Source: Paraburkholderia phenazinium (GTDB lineage: Bacteria > Pseudomonadota > Gammaproteobacteria > Burkholderiales > Burkholderiaceae). Taken from it: a DNA stretch of 64,000 nt. The position numbers were made by a program, and so were the translations under genes. The notes under the pieces are model-generated. The model was given only the letters and a program-made list of their open reading frames with translations, was not told the DNA's origin and did not search any database. Positions 43,626 through 52,862 of the stretch are shown piece after piece. Location: positions 558,001-622,000 of the forward strand of contig NZ_FNCJ01000001.1 in the NCBI RefSeq assembly GCF_900100735.1, given 5' to 3'. Position 1 is the stretch's first letter. The number at the start of each line of letters is the position of its first letter.

Positions 43626-44258
43626 CGGTGTTGGCCTTTCCTTGCTTTGTTATCGGTCTATTAGCTTCGCCCCTGTGCGGGGCGGCACTTACTTTCTTTG
43701 CCGCCGCAAAGAAAGTAAGCAAAGAAAGCGGGCTTCAAACCGCCAGCTCGTAGTGAGCCATCTCGGTCTGCCACCGGGAACGGCCCAAGACGAGACCCGC
43801 TCTCGCACACTTCACCTCAGTGACACAGCGCTCATCCGTTCCAGCGTCGCGCTACGCGCCCCGCCGACGGGCATAACTCCCCTCTCAAGACGTCTTTCTG
43901 GCACCACCATCCAACGGCTTCGTTCGCATGGTCTATCAACGGCTTGGTTGCATGGTTCTATGCGAACCGGCTCGCAGGTTGAATCTAGTGTGCATGCATA
44001 CCACGGGTGAACCCGACCGGTGACGCACGAAGTGCGGAGGCGGGATGAATGACTGCTGTGTCACTACCGTGAGTGGTGCGAGGGCGGGTCTCGTCTTGGG
44101 CCGTTCCCGGTGGCAGACCGAGATGGCTCACTACGAGCTGGCGGTTTGAAGCCCGCTTTCTTTGCTTACTTTCTTTGCGGCGGCAAAGAAAGTAAGTGCC
44201 GCCCCGCACAGGGGCGAAGCTAATAGACCGATAACAAAGCAAGGAAAGGCCAACACCG
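43626..44258. repeat. Large inverted repeat with 183-bp nearly identical arms
   Basis: The left arm 43626-43808 and right arm 44076-44258 are reverse complements with one mismatch that I can find (43801). Each arm contains a smaller inverted repeat built from ACTTTCTTTG and CAAAGAAAGT around GCCGCC. Diverged homology continues inward to about 43878 and 44006, leaving a loop of about 127 bp that holds an imperfect tandem of 24-25 bp (43912-43956). I recognise the sequence type as one scattered through Burkholderia-group genomes, from memory only. No transposase is present. Confidence 0.9.
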
Positions 44259-44323
44259 CAGGCAAACAGCCAAAAGCAAACCCGACCAGACCACTAAGAA
44301 TGCAAGGAAAGGCCAACACCGCA
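44239..44323. repeat. Direct repeat of 22 bp spaced by 63 bp on the right flank of the inverted repeat
   Basis: The 22-bp block GCAAGGAAAGGCCAACACCG plus CA occurs at 44239-44260 and again at 44302-44323. The first copy overlaps the outer end of the right arm. The period of 63 bp is 21 codons. On the minus strand both units read as similar hydrophobic peptides around AVLAFPC. Confidence 0.85.
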
Positions 44324-44369
44324 AGAACACAGCCAAAGCGCCGCGTAGGCAAACCCAAAAAACCAAACA

Positions 44370-45917
44370 TCAAGCAAACGTATCCACTAACCCAACAGAG
44401 CGCCGAACGGCAACATTAGCGACAGCGGCATCATCTTCAGAATCCCCGCCGGAGGCAACCCCAGACCCATTAGAACGTCCGTTGCCGGAGCCCCCAGACT
44501 GCCCCTGCTGCCCGGCCTGCCTGGCAAACCCATCACTAACACTGGCACTGCCAAGCCCAATCCCATTCTGCTCCATCGCCTCCCGCAACTTCGGCAAGGC
44601 CGCCTCAACGGCCTCCCGCACCTGCGGGTGCTGCGAAACAAACAACGCATGTGCATGGTTATCGGCAACCTGCAACACCACCTGAAGTGGCCCCAGGTCC
44701 TTCGGGTTCAGCGTCAACTCCGCACTCTGCTGATGGGCGTTCGACAGAAACACCACCTTCTGCCCCAAAGCATCTTCCCAATCCGATGTCCCCACCGTCG
44801 GCGCCAGCGTGCTAGCCGCCGCCGCTGCGGCCGCCGGGTTCGTGCCCTGGGCCGCAGCCGTCGTCGCACTAGAAGCGCTCGCTGCCGCCGCTTGGCTCGC
44901 CGCCATCGCCGCATTCGCCGCGTCCGCCGTGCTCTTCAGCGCCGACAGGCTGTCCTGTGTATCCGTCGTGGCCGACGCCGCCAGCGCGTCAGCCGCATTC
45001 TTCGCCGTGTCCGCCGTGCTTGCCGTCGTCGTCGCCGTCTGCTCCAGCTTCTCGCCCAGCTTGCCCTTCGCGTCGCCCAGCATCGAACCGTTCGTCATCG
45101 TCTTGCTGCTAGTCGATGCGTGCAGCGCCAAGCCGCTTCCGCCATTCAGGCCGCCTGTGCCGCTCGTGCCTGTCGTCGCGCCATTCGCATTGCCTACGTT
45201 CGCGGCCTGTGCCGGTACCGCGCCCTGTGCGCCGTTCAACGCGGCCAGCGCCGCCTGCAGTGCGTCGCTGATCGATTTCGGGTCGGAGTCGCCCACGTGT
45301 TTGCCGTGGTGCGTACCGTCCGTCGCCGTGCCCGTCGCGCCAGCCAGGCCCGTCGTCGCGTCCGTCAGCGTCGTGCTGGCGTCGTCCGTCGTGGTGGTGT
45401 TGGCGCCGTTGGCGTTCGCATTGGCCTGCGCCTGAAGTTGCGCCTGGGCCTGCAACTGAGCGGCCACCGCGGCGGCTGCCGTTGAGGTCGTCGTGTTGCT
45501 GGAGTTGTTGGCGCTTTGCTGGGTCGAGCCGTTGCTGCTATTGCCCGTGCCCTGCTGGGTGTTGCCCGATGACGAGGCCGAGGTCGTGCCGCTGTTGCTG
45601 GTCCCGTTGGCGGCGCTGTTGCTCTGGCCGGCGGTCGTGCTGTTGCTGCTGCTGTTCGAGCTCTGGCTGCTCGACTGCGCAGCCGCTTGCGCGCTCGCCG
45701 AAGCCGCTGCCGCCGACGGGGAGGGCGATGCTGCGGGTGTCGGCGCCGGTGCGCTCGGCGCCGGGTTGCTGGCGCTTTGCGACGCGTTGTTCTGCGAGCC
45801 GATGCTCTGTTGCAAGGTCTGCGCGAACGGCACGGCGCTGGAGGCGTCCGGCGTGCTGTTCGTCGGCGAACTGCCCGAGGAGCTGAACAGCGAGCTGATT
45901 AACGATAGTGGCGACAT
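44370..45917 (-). CDS. fliK: Flagellar hook-length control protein FliK
   Basis: FliK (515 aa) measures hook length and triggers the FlhB switch. About 370 residues of low-complexity Ala/Ser/Gln/Asn/Thr sequence form the ruler part. The C-terminal Flg_hook domain is clear: QQSAELTLNPKDLGPLQVVL, then QHPQVREAVEAALPKLREAM. The Gly/Ser-rich end is typical. It is the last gene of the fliF operon. A second FliK-like gene is present at 53259. Confidence 0.94.
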   Translation of the reverse strand: MSPLSLISSLFSSSGSSPTNSTPDASSAVPFAQTLQQSIGSQNNASQSASNPAPSAPAPTPAASPSPSAAAASASAQAAAQSSSQSSNSSSNSTTAGQSNSAANGTSNSGTTSASSSGNTQQGTGNSSNGSTQQSANNSSNTTTSTAAAAVAAQLQAQAQLQAQANANANGANTTTTDDASTTLTDATTGLAGATGTATDGTHHGKHVGDSDPKSISDALQAALAALNGAQGAVPAQAANVGNANGATTGTSGTGGLNGGSGLALHASTSSKTMTNGSMLGDAKGKLGEKLEQTATTTASTADTAKNAADALAASATTDTQDSLSALKSTADAANAAMAASQAAAASASSATTAAAQGTNPAAAAAAASTLAPTVGTSDWEDALGQKVVFLSNAHQQSAELTLNPKDLGPLQVVLQVADNHAHALFVSQHPQVREAVEAALPKLREAMEQNGIGLGSASVSDGFARQAGQQGQSGGSGNGRSNGSGVASGGDSEDDAAVANVAVRRSVGLVDTFA

Positions 45918-46004
45918 GGCTGATCCTGTCTATCCAATGAGTCCGGTCAAGGTCCGGTCGAGCACGCGTGTTTCAGCGACCGGAGGCTGAAACCGCCGCG
46001 TGCG

Positions 46005-46454
46005 TCAAACGCCCTCGGCGCGCATCCTGAGAATTCGTGCGGCGTGTTCGTCGGCGTCGCGCTGTTCGCGCCGCGCAAGCTGCTGCGCCTCCGCCGCGTC
46101 GCCGCGTGCTTGCAATACTTCGTACGAGCCTAACTTCTGTTTGTGACGCTGCCATTCCGGCTTCGCCGTTTCGACCCGTGCATTGGCCGCCTGCAGCAAT
46201 TTGCGCTGCTGTTCGATGGCGGCGTCGAGCGTGTCGATGAAGGCCTGGAAATTACGCATGTTGCCGGCCGCCATGCCGCTCTGTGCGGTGGCGTTAAAGC
46301 GTGCGTGGTATTCGTCGCGGTAGCGCACCAGCGCGTCGAGCTGGGCCTGCACTTCGCTCGCCTCGCGCTGCGCGCGGCCGAGTCGTTGCGCCGCGGCGTC
46401 CACGTCGTCCTGTGCAAGGCCGATAAGCGTCTTGATCGGGAAGTGTTTCGCCAT
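46005..46454 (-). CDS. fliJ: Flagellar export protein FliJ
   Basis: FliJ (149 aa) is the coiled-coil stalk of the export ATPase, working with FliI and FlhA. The whole product is charged helix, beginning AKHFPIKTLIGLAQDDVDAA. ATG 46454 is chosen since GGAGG lies 6 nt upstream and the family start follows. The frame extends further but inside fliI. It follows the fliI stop after 2 bp. Confidence 0.93.
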   Translation of the reverse strand: MAKHFPIKTLIGLAQDDVDAAAQRLGRAQREASEVQAQLDALVRYRDEYHARFNATAQSGMAAGNMRNFQAFIDTLDAAIEQQRKLLQAANARVETAKPEWQRHKQKLGSYEVLQARGDAAEAQQLARREQRDADEHAARILRMRAEGV

Positions 46455-46456
46455 CC

Positions 46457-48115
46457 TCAGCCTCCTTGTGTAAACAGCGCATCGAGTCTCTCGATACTCG
46501 CGTCGAATCCCGCGCACTCGCGGAAGCCTTGCTGCAAAAACGCCTCGATGCGTGGATACAGCGCGATCGCGCGGTCGAGCAACTGGTCGCGCCCGCTGGA
46601 ATAGGCGCCCACATTGATCAGGTCGCGGTTACGCTGGTAACGCGACAGCATCTGCTTGAACAGACGGGTCTTCTCGAGATGCGGCTCGTCGATCAACGCG
46701 GTCATCGCGCGGCTGATCGAGGCCTCGATATCGATGGCCGGATAGTGGCCGGCCTCGGCGAGCGAGCGCGACAGCACGATATGGCCGTCGAGAATCGCGC
46801 GTGCCGAATCGGCGATCGGGTCCTGCTGGTCGTCGCCTTCGGTCAGCACCGTGTAGAACGCGGTGATCGATCCGCCGCCTGCCGGTCCGTTGCCGGTCCG
46901 TTCGACCAGCGCCGGCAGCTTGGCAAACACCGACGGCGGATAGCCCTTGGTGGCCGGCGGTTCGCCGACGGCCAGCGCAATTTCGCGCTGCGCCATCGCA
47001 TAGCGGGTCAGCGAGTCCATCAGCAGCAGCACGTGCTTGCCCTGATCGCGGAAATATTCGGCGAGCGAGGTCGAGTAGGCGGCCGCCTGCATCCGCAAGA
47101 GCGGCGAGACGTCGGCGGGCGCGGCGACCACCACCGAGCGCGCGAGGCCGTCCTCGCCGAGAATCTGTTCGATGAATTCCTTCACTTCACGGCCGCGCTC
47201 GCCGATCAGGCCGATCACGATCACTTCGGCGCTGGTGTAGCGCGCCATCGTGCCGAGCAGCACTGATTTACCCACGCCGGAGCCTGCGAACAGTCCCATG
47301 CGCTGGCCGCGGCCAACGGTGAGCAGCGCATTGATCGCGCGTACGCCGACGTCGAGCACCTTGTGAATCGGCTCGCGGTTCAGCGGGTTGATGGTCGGGG
47401 CGGAGAGCGGTGCGTCGGCTTTGGCGCCGAGCGGCCCGAGTCCGTCCAGCGGCCGGCCGGAGGCGTCGAGTACCCGGCCGAGCAGTTCCCAACCCACCGG
47501 CAGGCGCTTGGCGCCCGCCATCGGATCGGCGATCGGCGCGCTTTCGAGCGGATAGACGCGTGCCCCCGGCAACAGGCCGATCACTTCGGTGGTCGGCATC
47601 AGGAACAGCTTGTCGCCGGCAAAGCCCACCACTTCGGCTTCCGCCATCGGCAGCGAGCTGCCCTGCGGCAGTTCGATCATCACTTCGGCGCCCACCGACA
47701 GGCGCAGCCCGACGGCTTCCAGCACGAGGCCCGCCGCCCGGGTGAGCCGGCCGCAGGCGCGCATCGGCCGGGCGATCGCGTTGCGGGCGCGCAGGTCGTC
47801 CAGATGTTCGCGCCAGGCGTTCACATGCGGGTTGTTGGCGAGCGCCGGGTTCGGTGCGGGACGCGTCGCGGCCGCGGCGGCCGGCAGGGCGTCGCGGCTG
47901 GCGGCGGCAAACGCGGAGGTCGAATGACCATGGCGGGGATCGTGCGGGGCAGCCGTCCGTGAGGCGGCTGTCCGTGCGGCAGCTTTCGGACGCGACGCGT
48001 TCTGCGTCTCCTGCGGCTCGAGCGGCGCCTGGGCGCCGAACGACGCCAGCGCCAGCTCCTGTTCGAGCGGCGTCAGATCGCTGGCGCGGATCTCCGCGAT
48101 GGTCGGCTTCACCAT
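46457..48115 (-). CDS. fliI: Flagellar export ATPase FliI
   Basis: FliI (552 aa) is the ATPase of the flagellar export machine, related to F1-beta. Walker A is [20 protein letters not shown]. The Walker B region is [20 protein letters not shown]. The C-terminal stalk region ends normally. The N-terminus has an Ala/Pro-rich extension of about 100 residues before [20 protein letters not shown], making it longer than enteric FliI (457). ATG 48115 overlaps the fliH stop by 7 bp. Confidence 0.96.
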   Translation of the reverse strand: MVKPTIAEIRASDLTPLEQELALASFGAQAPLEPQETQNASRPKAAARTAASRTAAPHDPRHGHSTSAFAAASRDALPAAAAATRPAPNPALANNPHVNAWREHLDDLRARNAIARPMRACGRLTRAAGLVLEAVGLRLSVGAEVMIELPQGSSLPMAEAEVVGFAGDKLFLMPTTEVIGLLPGARVYPLESAPIADPMAGAKRLPVGWELLGRVLDASGRPLDGLGPLGAKADAPLSAPTINPLNREPIHKVLDVGVRAINALLTVGRGQRMGLFAGSGVGKSVLLGTMARYTSAEVIVIGLIGERGREVKEFIEQILGEDGLARSVVVAAPADVSPLLRMQAAAYSTSLAEYFRDQGKHVLLLMDSLTRYAMAQREIALAVGEPPATKGYPPSVFAKLPALVERTGNGPAGGGSITAFYTVLTEGDDQQDPIADSARAILDGHIVLSRSLAEAGHYPAIDIEASISRAMTALIDEPHLEKTRLFKQMLSRYQRNRDLINVGAYSSGRDQLLDRAIALYPRIEAFLQQGFRECAGFDASIERLDALFTQGG

Positions 48116-48786
48116 GTGCTTGCCTTGCCGAGGGCGGCAGCAACCCGCTCCCAGCGTGTGTCGATACCGGCATCCACTTCGCCGGTGCTGGCGTGGGCGC
48201 GGCAACCGCCGCGCTCGACCGCCGGGTCGGTGCGCACGGACCAGCCGCGCGCCTGCAATTCTTCCATCAGATACGCCTCGACCACCGGCAGGTCGGCCGG
48301 GCTCACCACGAGGTGCGGTGCGCCGGTCAGCGCCGGTTCGGCCGCCAGCACTTCGCGGGCGGCGGCGATCAGCGCGGCGGGGTCGTGCTGCACATGCTGG
48401 CGCACCACCTGCTGCGCGATGTCCAGCGCGAGCGCGACCAGGGTTTCCGAAATTTCATGTTGCGCGCCGTCCAGCGCAGCCTTGAAGGTCTCGGCCAGCG
48501 CGGCGAGCCGGGCGGCTTCTTCGCGCGCTTCGGCCTGGCCCTGGGCGAAACCCTGCGCGTGACCCTGATCGTAGCCGGCCTGGTAGCCGAGCGCCTGGCC
48601 GGCCACGTGACCGGAGGCGACGCCCTGGGCATGCGCCGCGTCGCGCAGGTGCTGCAACTCGGCTTCGAAGGCGCCGCTGTCGTCGACCGGCTCGGGCGGC
48701 GCCGGCGGCGCCGGGTCGAACGAGGCCATCTCCCAGCGCTGGTAGGCCGAGAGGCTCGCCTTGCGCGTGGAATCCTGATCAGACAT
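48109..48786 (-). CDS. fliH: Flagellar export regulator FliH
   Basis: FliH (225 aa) binds FliI and docks it at FliN. The central helix has repeated Gly-x-x-x motifs ([20 protein letters not shown] and following), as usual for FliH. The C-terminal domain has [23 protein letters not shown] 48786 has GGAAG at 6 nt, and ATG 48792 is an alternative. It overlaps fliG by 8-14 bp. Confidence 0.93.
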   Translation of the reverse strand: MSDQDSTRKASLSAYQRWEMASFDPAPPAPPEPVDDSGAFEAELQHLRDAAHAQGVASGHVAGQALGYQAGYDQGHAQGFAQGQAEAREEAARLAALAETFKAALDGAQHEISETLVALALDIAQQVVRQHVQHDPAALIAAAREVLAAEPALTGAPHLVVSPADLPVVEAYLMEELQARGWSVRTDPAVERGGCRAHASTGEVDAGIDTRWERVAAALGKASTW

Positions 48787-49774
48787 ATGCATCTTCCGCC
48801 TTGCCGCCTATCGCGATCTGGCCGCTTTCTGCCAGGTTGCGCACGATCTGCAAAATGCGGCGTTGCTGCGTTTCCACTTCGGAGACGCGTACCGGGCCGC
48901 GTGCGTCCAGGTCTTCGGCGAGCAGTTCGGCCGCACGCTGCGACATGTTCGACAGGAACTTCTGACGCAACGCGGGCTGCGCGCCCTTGAGCGAGATGAT
49001 CAGCGCTTCCGACTCGACTTCCTTCAGCAGCAACTGGATCGCGCGGTCTTCCAGGTCCAGCAGGTTCTCGAACACGAACATCTGGTCGACGATCTTCTGC
49101 GCCAGTTCCGCGTCGTACTGGCGGACGTTTTCGAGCACGCCTTCTTCGTGGTTGCTCGACATGAAGTTGAGAATTTCCGCCGCCGTGCGGATGCCGCCCA
49201 TCGGGCTGCGCTTCAGGTTGTCGCTGCCGGACAGGAGGCCCGTCAGCACGTCGTCCAGTTCGCGCAGCGCTGCCGGCTGGATGCCGTCGAGCGTGGCGAT
49301 CCGCAGCAGCACGTCGTTACGCAGACGTTCGGTGAAGCAGGCGACGATTTCGGAGGCCTGATCGCGGTCCAGGTGAACCAGGATGGTCGCGATGATCTGC
49401 GGGTGCTCGTTCTTGATCAGCTCGGCCACCGCCGCCGAATCCATCCACTTCAGGCCTTCGATACCGCTCGTATCGCTGCCTTGCAGGATCCGGTCGATGA
49501 TCGCGCCGGCCTTGTCGTCGCCGAGCGCCTTGGTCAGCACCGAGCGGATGTAGTCGCTCGAATCCAGCGACAGCGCGGTGTGCTGCTCGGCCTCGCGGAC
49601 GAACTCGTGCAGCACCTCGTCGACCTGTTCGCGGGTGACGTTCTTCAGCGCCGCCATCGCGACACCGATCTTCTGGACCTCGCGCGGTCCGAGAAACTTG
49701 AATACCTGCGCCGCTTCTTCCTCACCGATCGACATCAGCAGGAGCGCGCTTTTCACTACGCCTTCAGCGCTCAT
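48779..49774 (-). CDS. fliG: Flagellar motor switch protein FliG
   Basis: FliG (331 aa) is the torque-generating rotor protein between the MS ring and C ring. The conserved N-terminus [20 protein letters not shown], the middle EHPQIIATILVHLDRDQASE and the charged torque helix (DLEDRAIQLLLKEVESEALI) are all clear. ATG 49774 overlaps the fliF end by 11 bp. An upstream ATG at 49807 lies inside fliF. Confidence 0.97.
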   Translation of the reverse strand: MSAEGVVKSALLLMSIGEEEAAQVFKFLGPREVQKIGVAMAALKNVTREQVDEVLHEFVREAEQHTALSLDSSDYIRSVLTKALGDDKAGAIIDRILQGSDTSGIEGLKWMDSAAVAELIKNEHPQIIATILVHLDRDQASEIVACFTERLRNDVLLRIATLDGIQPAALRELDDVLTGLLSGSDNLKRSPMGGIRTAAEILNFMSSNHEEGVLENVRQYDAELAQKIVDQMFVFENLLDLEDRAIQLLLKEVESEALIISLKGAQPALRQKFLSNMSQRAAELLAEDLDARGPVRVSEVETQQRRILQIVRNLAESGQIAIGGKAEDAYV

Positions 49775-51557
49775 CGGACACCCAGTTCTTAACGACAGTT
49801 GCGACAATCTTCGGATCCTGGCGCGCGATGTTGCGTGCGTATTCCAGGTTCCGCTCGAATTTGTGTTTATCGCTCTCGAGCGACATCAGTTCGGACTCGC
49901 CGTCATCGTCGCTAGCCGAGCTGCCGCTGCGCTCCGAAACCGGCAGCCCGTCGAGCAGCATCGGCTCGTCCGGCGACGGCAGGGCGGCGGCGGTGGCCGG
50001 CACGGGCGGCGGGAAGGCGCGGCGCAGGGCCGGCTTGACCATCACGAAGTACAGGAACAGAGCGACGGCGCCGATGCCCAGATAGGTCGCCAGCTGCTTG
50101 GCCAGCGCAATCATCTCCGGCGTGCGCCACCACGGCAGGTCCGCGTTCGGGTCGAGTTCGGCGGTGAAGGCGCTGTTGACCACGTTCACCGAGTCGCCGC
50201 GCTCGGCGTTGTAGCCCATCGCGTCCTTGACCAGCTGGTTGACCTGGGCGAGCTTGTCGGCTGTGAGCGGCTGCATGGTCGCGTGACCCTTGGCATCCAC
50301 TACACGCAGGTAATTCACCACCACCGCCACCGACAGCCGCTTGATGTTGCCCATCGACTGCTGGACATGACGCACGGTCTTGTCGAGTTCGTAGTTGGTG
50401 GTCGCATCCTTGCGGTCGCTGATCGGCGTCGTGCTCGTGCTGCTCGCGCCGCTGGGCGCGTTGATCGGCGCGGAGGCGGGCTGCGGCGGCTGGTTCGAGA
50501 GTGCGCCCGGCACGCCCGAGGCGCCGCCTTGCGACTGTTCCGTGTCGGAGCTGGTCTGCTGGCTGCGAATCGCCGCCTGCTGCGGATTGCCGTTTGGACC
50601 GTAGTTTTCCGAGGTCTGTTCGATCTGCGAGAAATCGACGTCGGCGCTCACCTGCGAGTGCGCGTTGCCGGCGCCGAACAAGGGCGCCAGGATCGCGTCG
50701 ATGCGTTGCTGCGTATTGCGTTCGACCTGTTGCACGTATTTGAGCTGCGAGGCGTCGAGACCGGCGCCGGAGGGCGGCTGGGTCAGCAGGTTGCCGTCCT
50801 GGTCGACGATCGTCACGCCGCGCGGCGGCATGTCGGGCACGGCCGAGGCCACCATATGGGTGATCGCCACCACCTGGCCTTCGTCGAGCATGCGGCCCGG
50901 GTAGAGGTTCACCAGTACCGAGGCGGACGGCGCTTCATGATCGCGCACGAATACCGAAGGCTTAGGGATGGCCAGATGCACGCGCGCCGATTTGACCGTC
51001 GAGAGCGATTCGATGGTGCGTTCGAGCTCGCCTTCCAGCGCGCGCTGGTAGTTCACCTGCTCGGCGAACTGGCTGATGCCGAACTTCTCGTTGTCCATCA
51101 GTTCGAAGCCGACCGAGCCGCTCTTGGGCAGACCCTGCGAGGCGAGGCGCAGGCGCATTTCGTGCACCTGCTCGGACGGCACGAGGATCGCGCCGCCGCC
51201 GTCGGAGAACTTATAGGGGATATTGGCCTGCTGCAGGGCGGTAATGATGGCGCCGCCGTCCTGGTCGGACAGGTTGCTGTACAGCACCTTGTAGTCCGGC
51301 GCGCGCGACCAGAGCCACAGGCCGACCACCACGGCGACCAGCACGGCCACTGCGAAGATCAGCGGGGCGCGCGGGTTGCCGCGCATCTGCGTCAAGCCGG
51401 ACAGGCGCTGGGTAAAGTTGCCGCCGAGGCCGCCACCGCCCAGGTCGGCGCTGCCGCCGGCCTGGCCGGCGCCTGGCGTGGCGACGCCTGGCGCTTGTGC
51501 GCCGGCGAGGCCCATGCGGGCGTCGGGGTTAATCAACGAGTTGGCTGACGAATCCAT
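49764..51557 (-). CDS. fliF: Flagellar MS-ring protein FliF
   Basis: FliF (597 aa) builds the MS ring in the inner membrane. Two membrane spans are seen: [20 protein letters not shown] near the N-terminus and [20 protein letters not shown] near the C-terminus. Ring-building motifs lie between ([39 protein letters not shown]). The acidic C-terminal tail is the FliG-binding part. ATG 51557 is chosen over an upstream ATG because the family start follows. It is divergent from fliE. Confidence 0.96.
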   Translation of the reverse strand: MDSSANSLINPDARMGLAGAQAPGVATPGAGQAGGSADLGGGGLGGNFTQRLSGLTQMRGNPRAPLIFAVAVLVAVVVGLWLWSRAPDYKVLYSNLSDQDGGAIITALQQANIPYKFSDGGGAILVPSEQVHEMRLRLASQGLPKSGSVGFELMDNEKFGISQFAEQVNYQRALEGELERTIESLSTVKSARVHLAIPKPSVFVRDHEAPSASVLVNLYPGRMLDEGQVVAITHMVASAVPDMPPRGVTIVDQDGNLLTQPPSGAGLDASQLKYVQQVERNTQQRIDAILAPLFGAGNAHSQVSADVDFSQIEQTSENYGPNGNPQQAAIRSQQTSSDTEQSQGGASGVPGALSNQPPQPASAPINAPSGASSTSTTPISDRKDATTNYELDKTVRHVQQSMGNIKRLSVAVVVNYLRVVDAKGHATMQPLTADKLAQVNQLVKDAMGYNAERGDSVNVVNSAFTAELDPNADLPWWRTPEMIALAKQLATYLGIGAVALFLYFVMVKPALRRAFPPPVPATAAALPSPDEPMLLDGLPVSERSGSSASDDDGESELMSLESDKHKFERNLEYARNIARQDPKIVATVVKNWVSDER

Positions 51558-51647
51558 GCGTCGGGTATCTCCGGGATGCCTGGGGTCCTGCCGCCTGCCG
51601 CCACACCGGGGTCGGCGGGCGCACGGACAGAGACTTTCACGATTGGA

Positions 51648-51685
51648 ATTATGCGCAGGCACGGGCAACCCGATTGCTCGAATAG
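51648..51685 (-). promoter_or_regulatory. Candidate class II promoter of fliFGHIJK
   Basis: On the minus strand CTATTC starts at 51685 and CATAAT at 51653, again exactly 32 nt apart as at flgA. It lies back-to-back with the fliE promoter candidate. Confidence 0.5.
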
Positions 51686-51692
51686 AGCAGGG

Positions 51693-51739
51693 TTTCCCCC
51701 CTACTTTCGCGGCTTTCGAAATGGACCCGCTGATATTCT
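51693..51739 (+). promoter_or_regulatory. Candidate class II promoter of fliE
   Basis: TTTCCCC starts at 51693, TACTTTCGCGG at 51702, and TATTCT at 51734-51739. The first element is 39-41 nt from the -10 region, against 43 at flhB and flhF. The match is weaker than at the other promoters. Confidence 0.4.
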
Positions 51740-51804
51740 CTCGGTCAGATCGGCAGGCTTGGCCAAGCTTGGCCGCGCCGCTCTACCTTCCATCTGGAGA
51801 GAAC

Positions 51805-52140
51805 ATGACAATGCCCGTGAACGCGCTCTCGTCGGCGCTGCAGCAGATGCAGGCGATGGCCGCGCAGGCCGCCGGCGGTACCGAATCGGTGGCGGATCAG
51901 TCCGGTGCGGCTAGCTCGAGCGGTTTTGCATCGGCGCTCAAGGCTTCGCTCGACAAGATCAGCGGCGACCAGAAAGCCGCCGTCGGCGAGGCGCAGGCGT
52001 TCGAAGTCGGTGCGCCCAACGTGTCGCTGAACGACGTGATGATCGATGGGCAGAAGGCCAACCTGGGCTTCCAGTTTGGCCTGCAGGTGCGCAACAAGCT
52101 GGTGTCCGCCTACAACGACATCATGCAGATGTCGGTTTGA
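51805..52140 (+). CDS. fliE: Flagellar hook-basal body protein FliE
   Basis: FliE (111 aa) links the MS ring to the rod. The C-terminal family motif is evident ([20 protein letters not shown] and the end [16 protein letters not shown]). ATG 51805 follows GGAGAG closely. ATG 51811 is a possible start with better spacing. It is transcribed away from fliF, alone on the plus strand. Confidence 0.94.
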   Translation: MTMPVNALSSALQQMQAMAAQAAGGTESVADQSGAASSSGFASALKASLDKISGDQKAAVGEAQAFEVGAPNVSLNDVMIDGQKANLGFQFGLQVRNKLVSAYNDIMQMSV

Positions 52141-52303
52141 CGATGTAGCAACTGGCGGGTGTACCGGCGGGTCTGCAGGTGTCAGGGTTGCCGGTAATCG
52201 GTCCACGAGCGGGGGCTCGCGGCCGGGATCTGTTGCGCGGCTTTGCTGCGCGTCGAGCTGCTACATTTTGCGGCAATTCGCCTTAAACCTCCTTACAGCG
52301 GCC

Positions 52304-52331
52304 TAAAGCTTTTCGCTTGCCTATCCGATAA
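52304..52331 (+). promoter_or_regulatory. Sigma28 (FliA) promoter of fliS operon
   Basis: TAAAGCTT at 52304-52311 and TCCGATAA at 52324-52331 resemble the FliA boxes, with a spacer of 12 rather than 11 bp. The site is 88 bp upstream of fliS. Confidence 0.65.
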
Positions 52332-52418
52332 CCAGGTACAGGCAGAAATCCGGGCGCGACAACGTGCCGCGGAGACACGTCTCATACTTTCCGATTCCGC
52401 AGCAAAGGAGGAGCGCCG

Positions 52419-52862
52419 ATGTTTTCCCCAGGACACGCTGGAGCCAACGCATACGCACGTGTCGGCGTCGAGACAGGGGTGATGGGTGCCAATCCGCATC
52501 GTCTGATCGTCATGCTGTATCAAGGCGCTCGCCAGGCCATCGCCCAGGCACGCATGCATATGCAGCAAGGCGGTGTGACGTCGGTGGCGGCGCGCGGGGA
52601 GGCGATCAGCAAGGCGATCCGGATTATTGAAAGCGGGCTGCAAGCGTCGCTCAACGTCGAAGCGGGCGGTGAGATCGGCGAGCGTCTGAACGCGCTGTAT
52701 AGCTACATGTCGCGCCGTTTGTTCGAAGCCAACGTAAAGCAGAGCGAGGCCATGCTGGTCGAAATCGACCGCCTGCTGGCCACGCTCGAAGAAGCCTGGA
52801 TCGGGATAGCCCCGGAGATCGCGCGGATGGCGGCACAGCCGTCCGCGGAAAGTATGAGATGA
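52419..52862 (+). CDS. fliS: Flagellin export chaperone FliS
   Basis: FliS (147 aa) prevents early flagellin polymerisation. The helical bundle begins with ANAYARVGVETGVMGANPHR and LIVMLYQGARQAIAQARMHM, then INVEAGGEIGERLNALYSYM-like sequence (LNVEAGGEIGERLNALYSYM). A strong AAAGGAGGAG precedes the ATG. fliS usually follows fliC and fliD; here neither is nearby, so it is expressed from its own sigma28 promoter. fliT overlaps it by 4 bp. Confidence 0.95.
   Translation: MFSPGHAGANAYARVGVETGVMGANPHRLIVMLYQGARQAIAQARMHMQQGGVTSVAARGEAISKAIRIIESGLQASLNVEAGGEIGERLNALYSYMSRRLFEANVKQSEAMLVEIDRLLATLEEAWIGIAPEIARMAAQPSAESMR

Larger units (their letters stand above)
43462..44369. other. Gene-free block between fliK and fliL
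   Basis: These 908 bp split the minus-strand fliFGHIJK and fliLMNOPQR operons. A weak class II promoter candidate for fliL lies at 43495-43536 (CTTCTTTTCG and AACAAT on the minus strand). The rest is the inverted repeat at 43626-44258 and its tandem flank. Open frames of 139 and 85 codons inside it are mirror copies made by the repeat, and I do not call them genes. Confidence 0.7.

Noticed and set aside
43591-44242. Two open frames (139 and 85 codons) on opposite strands inside the inverted repeat
   Set aside because: They share most of their sequence because the arms are mirror copies, have no ribosome sites, and one runs into unique loop sequence. I describe them with the repeat and not as genes, although the substitution pattern is noted as a finding.
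44628-45485. Arg-rich plus-strand frames opposite fliK
   Set aside because: They arise from the low-complexity Ala/Ser/Gln coding sequence of fliK on the other strand.
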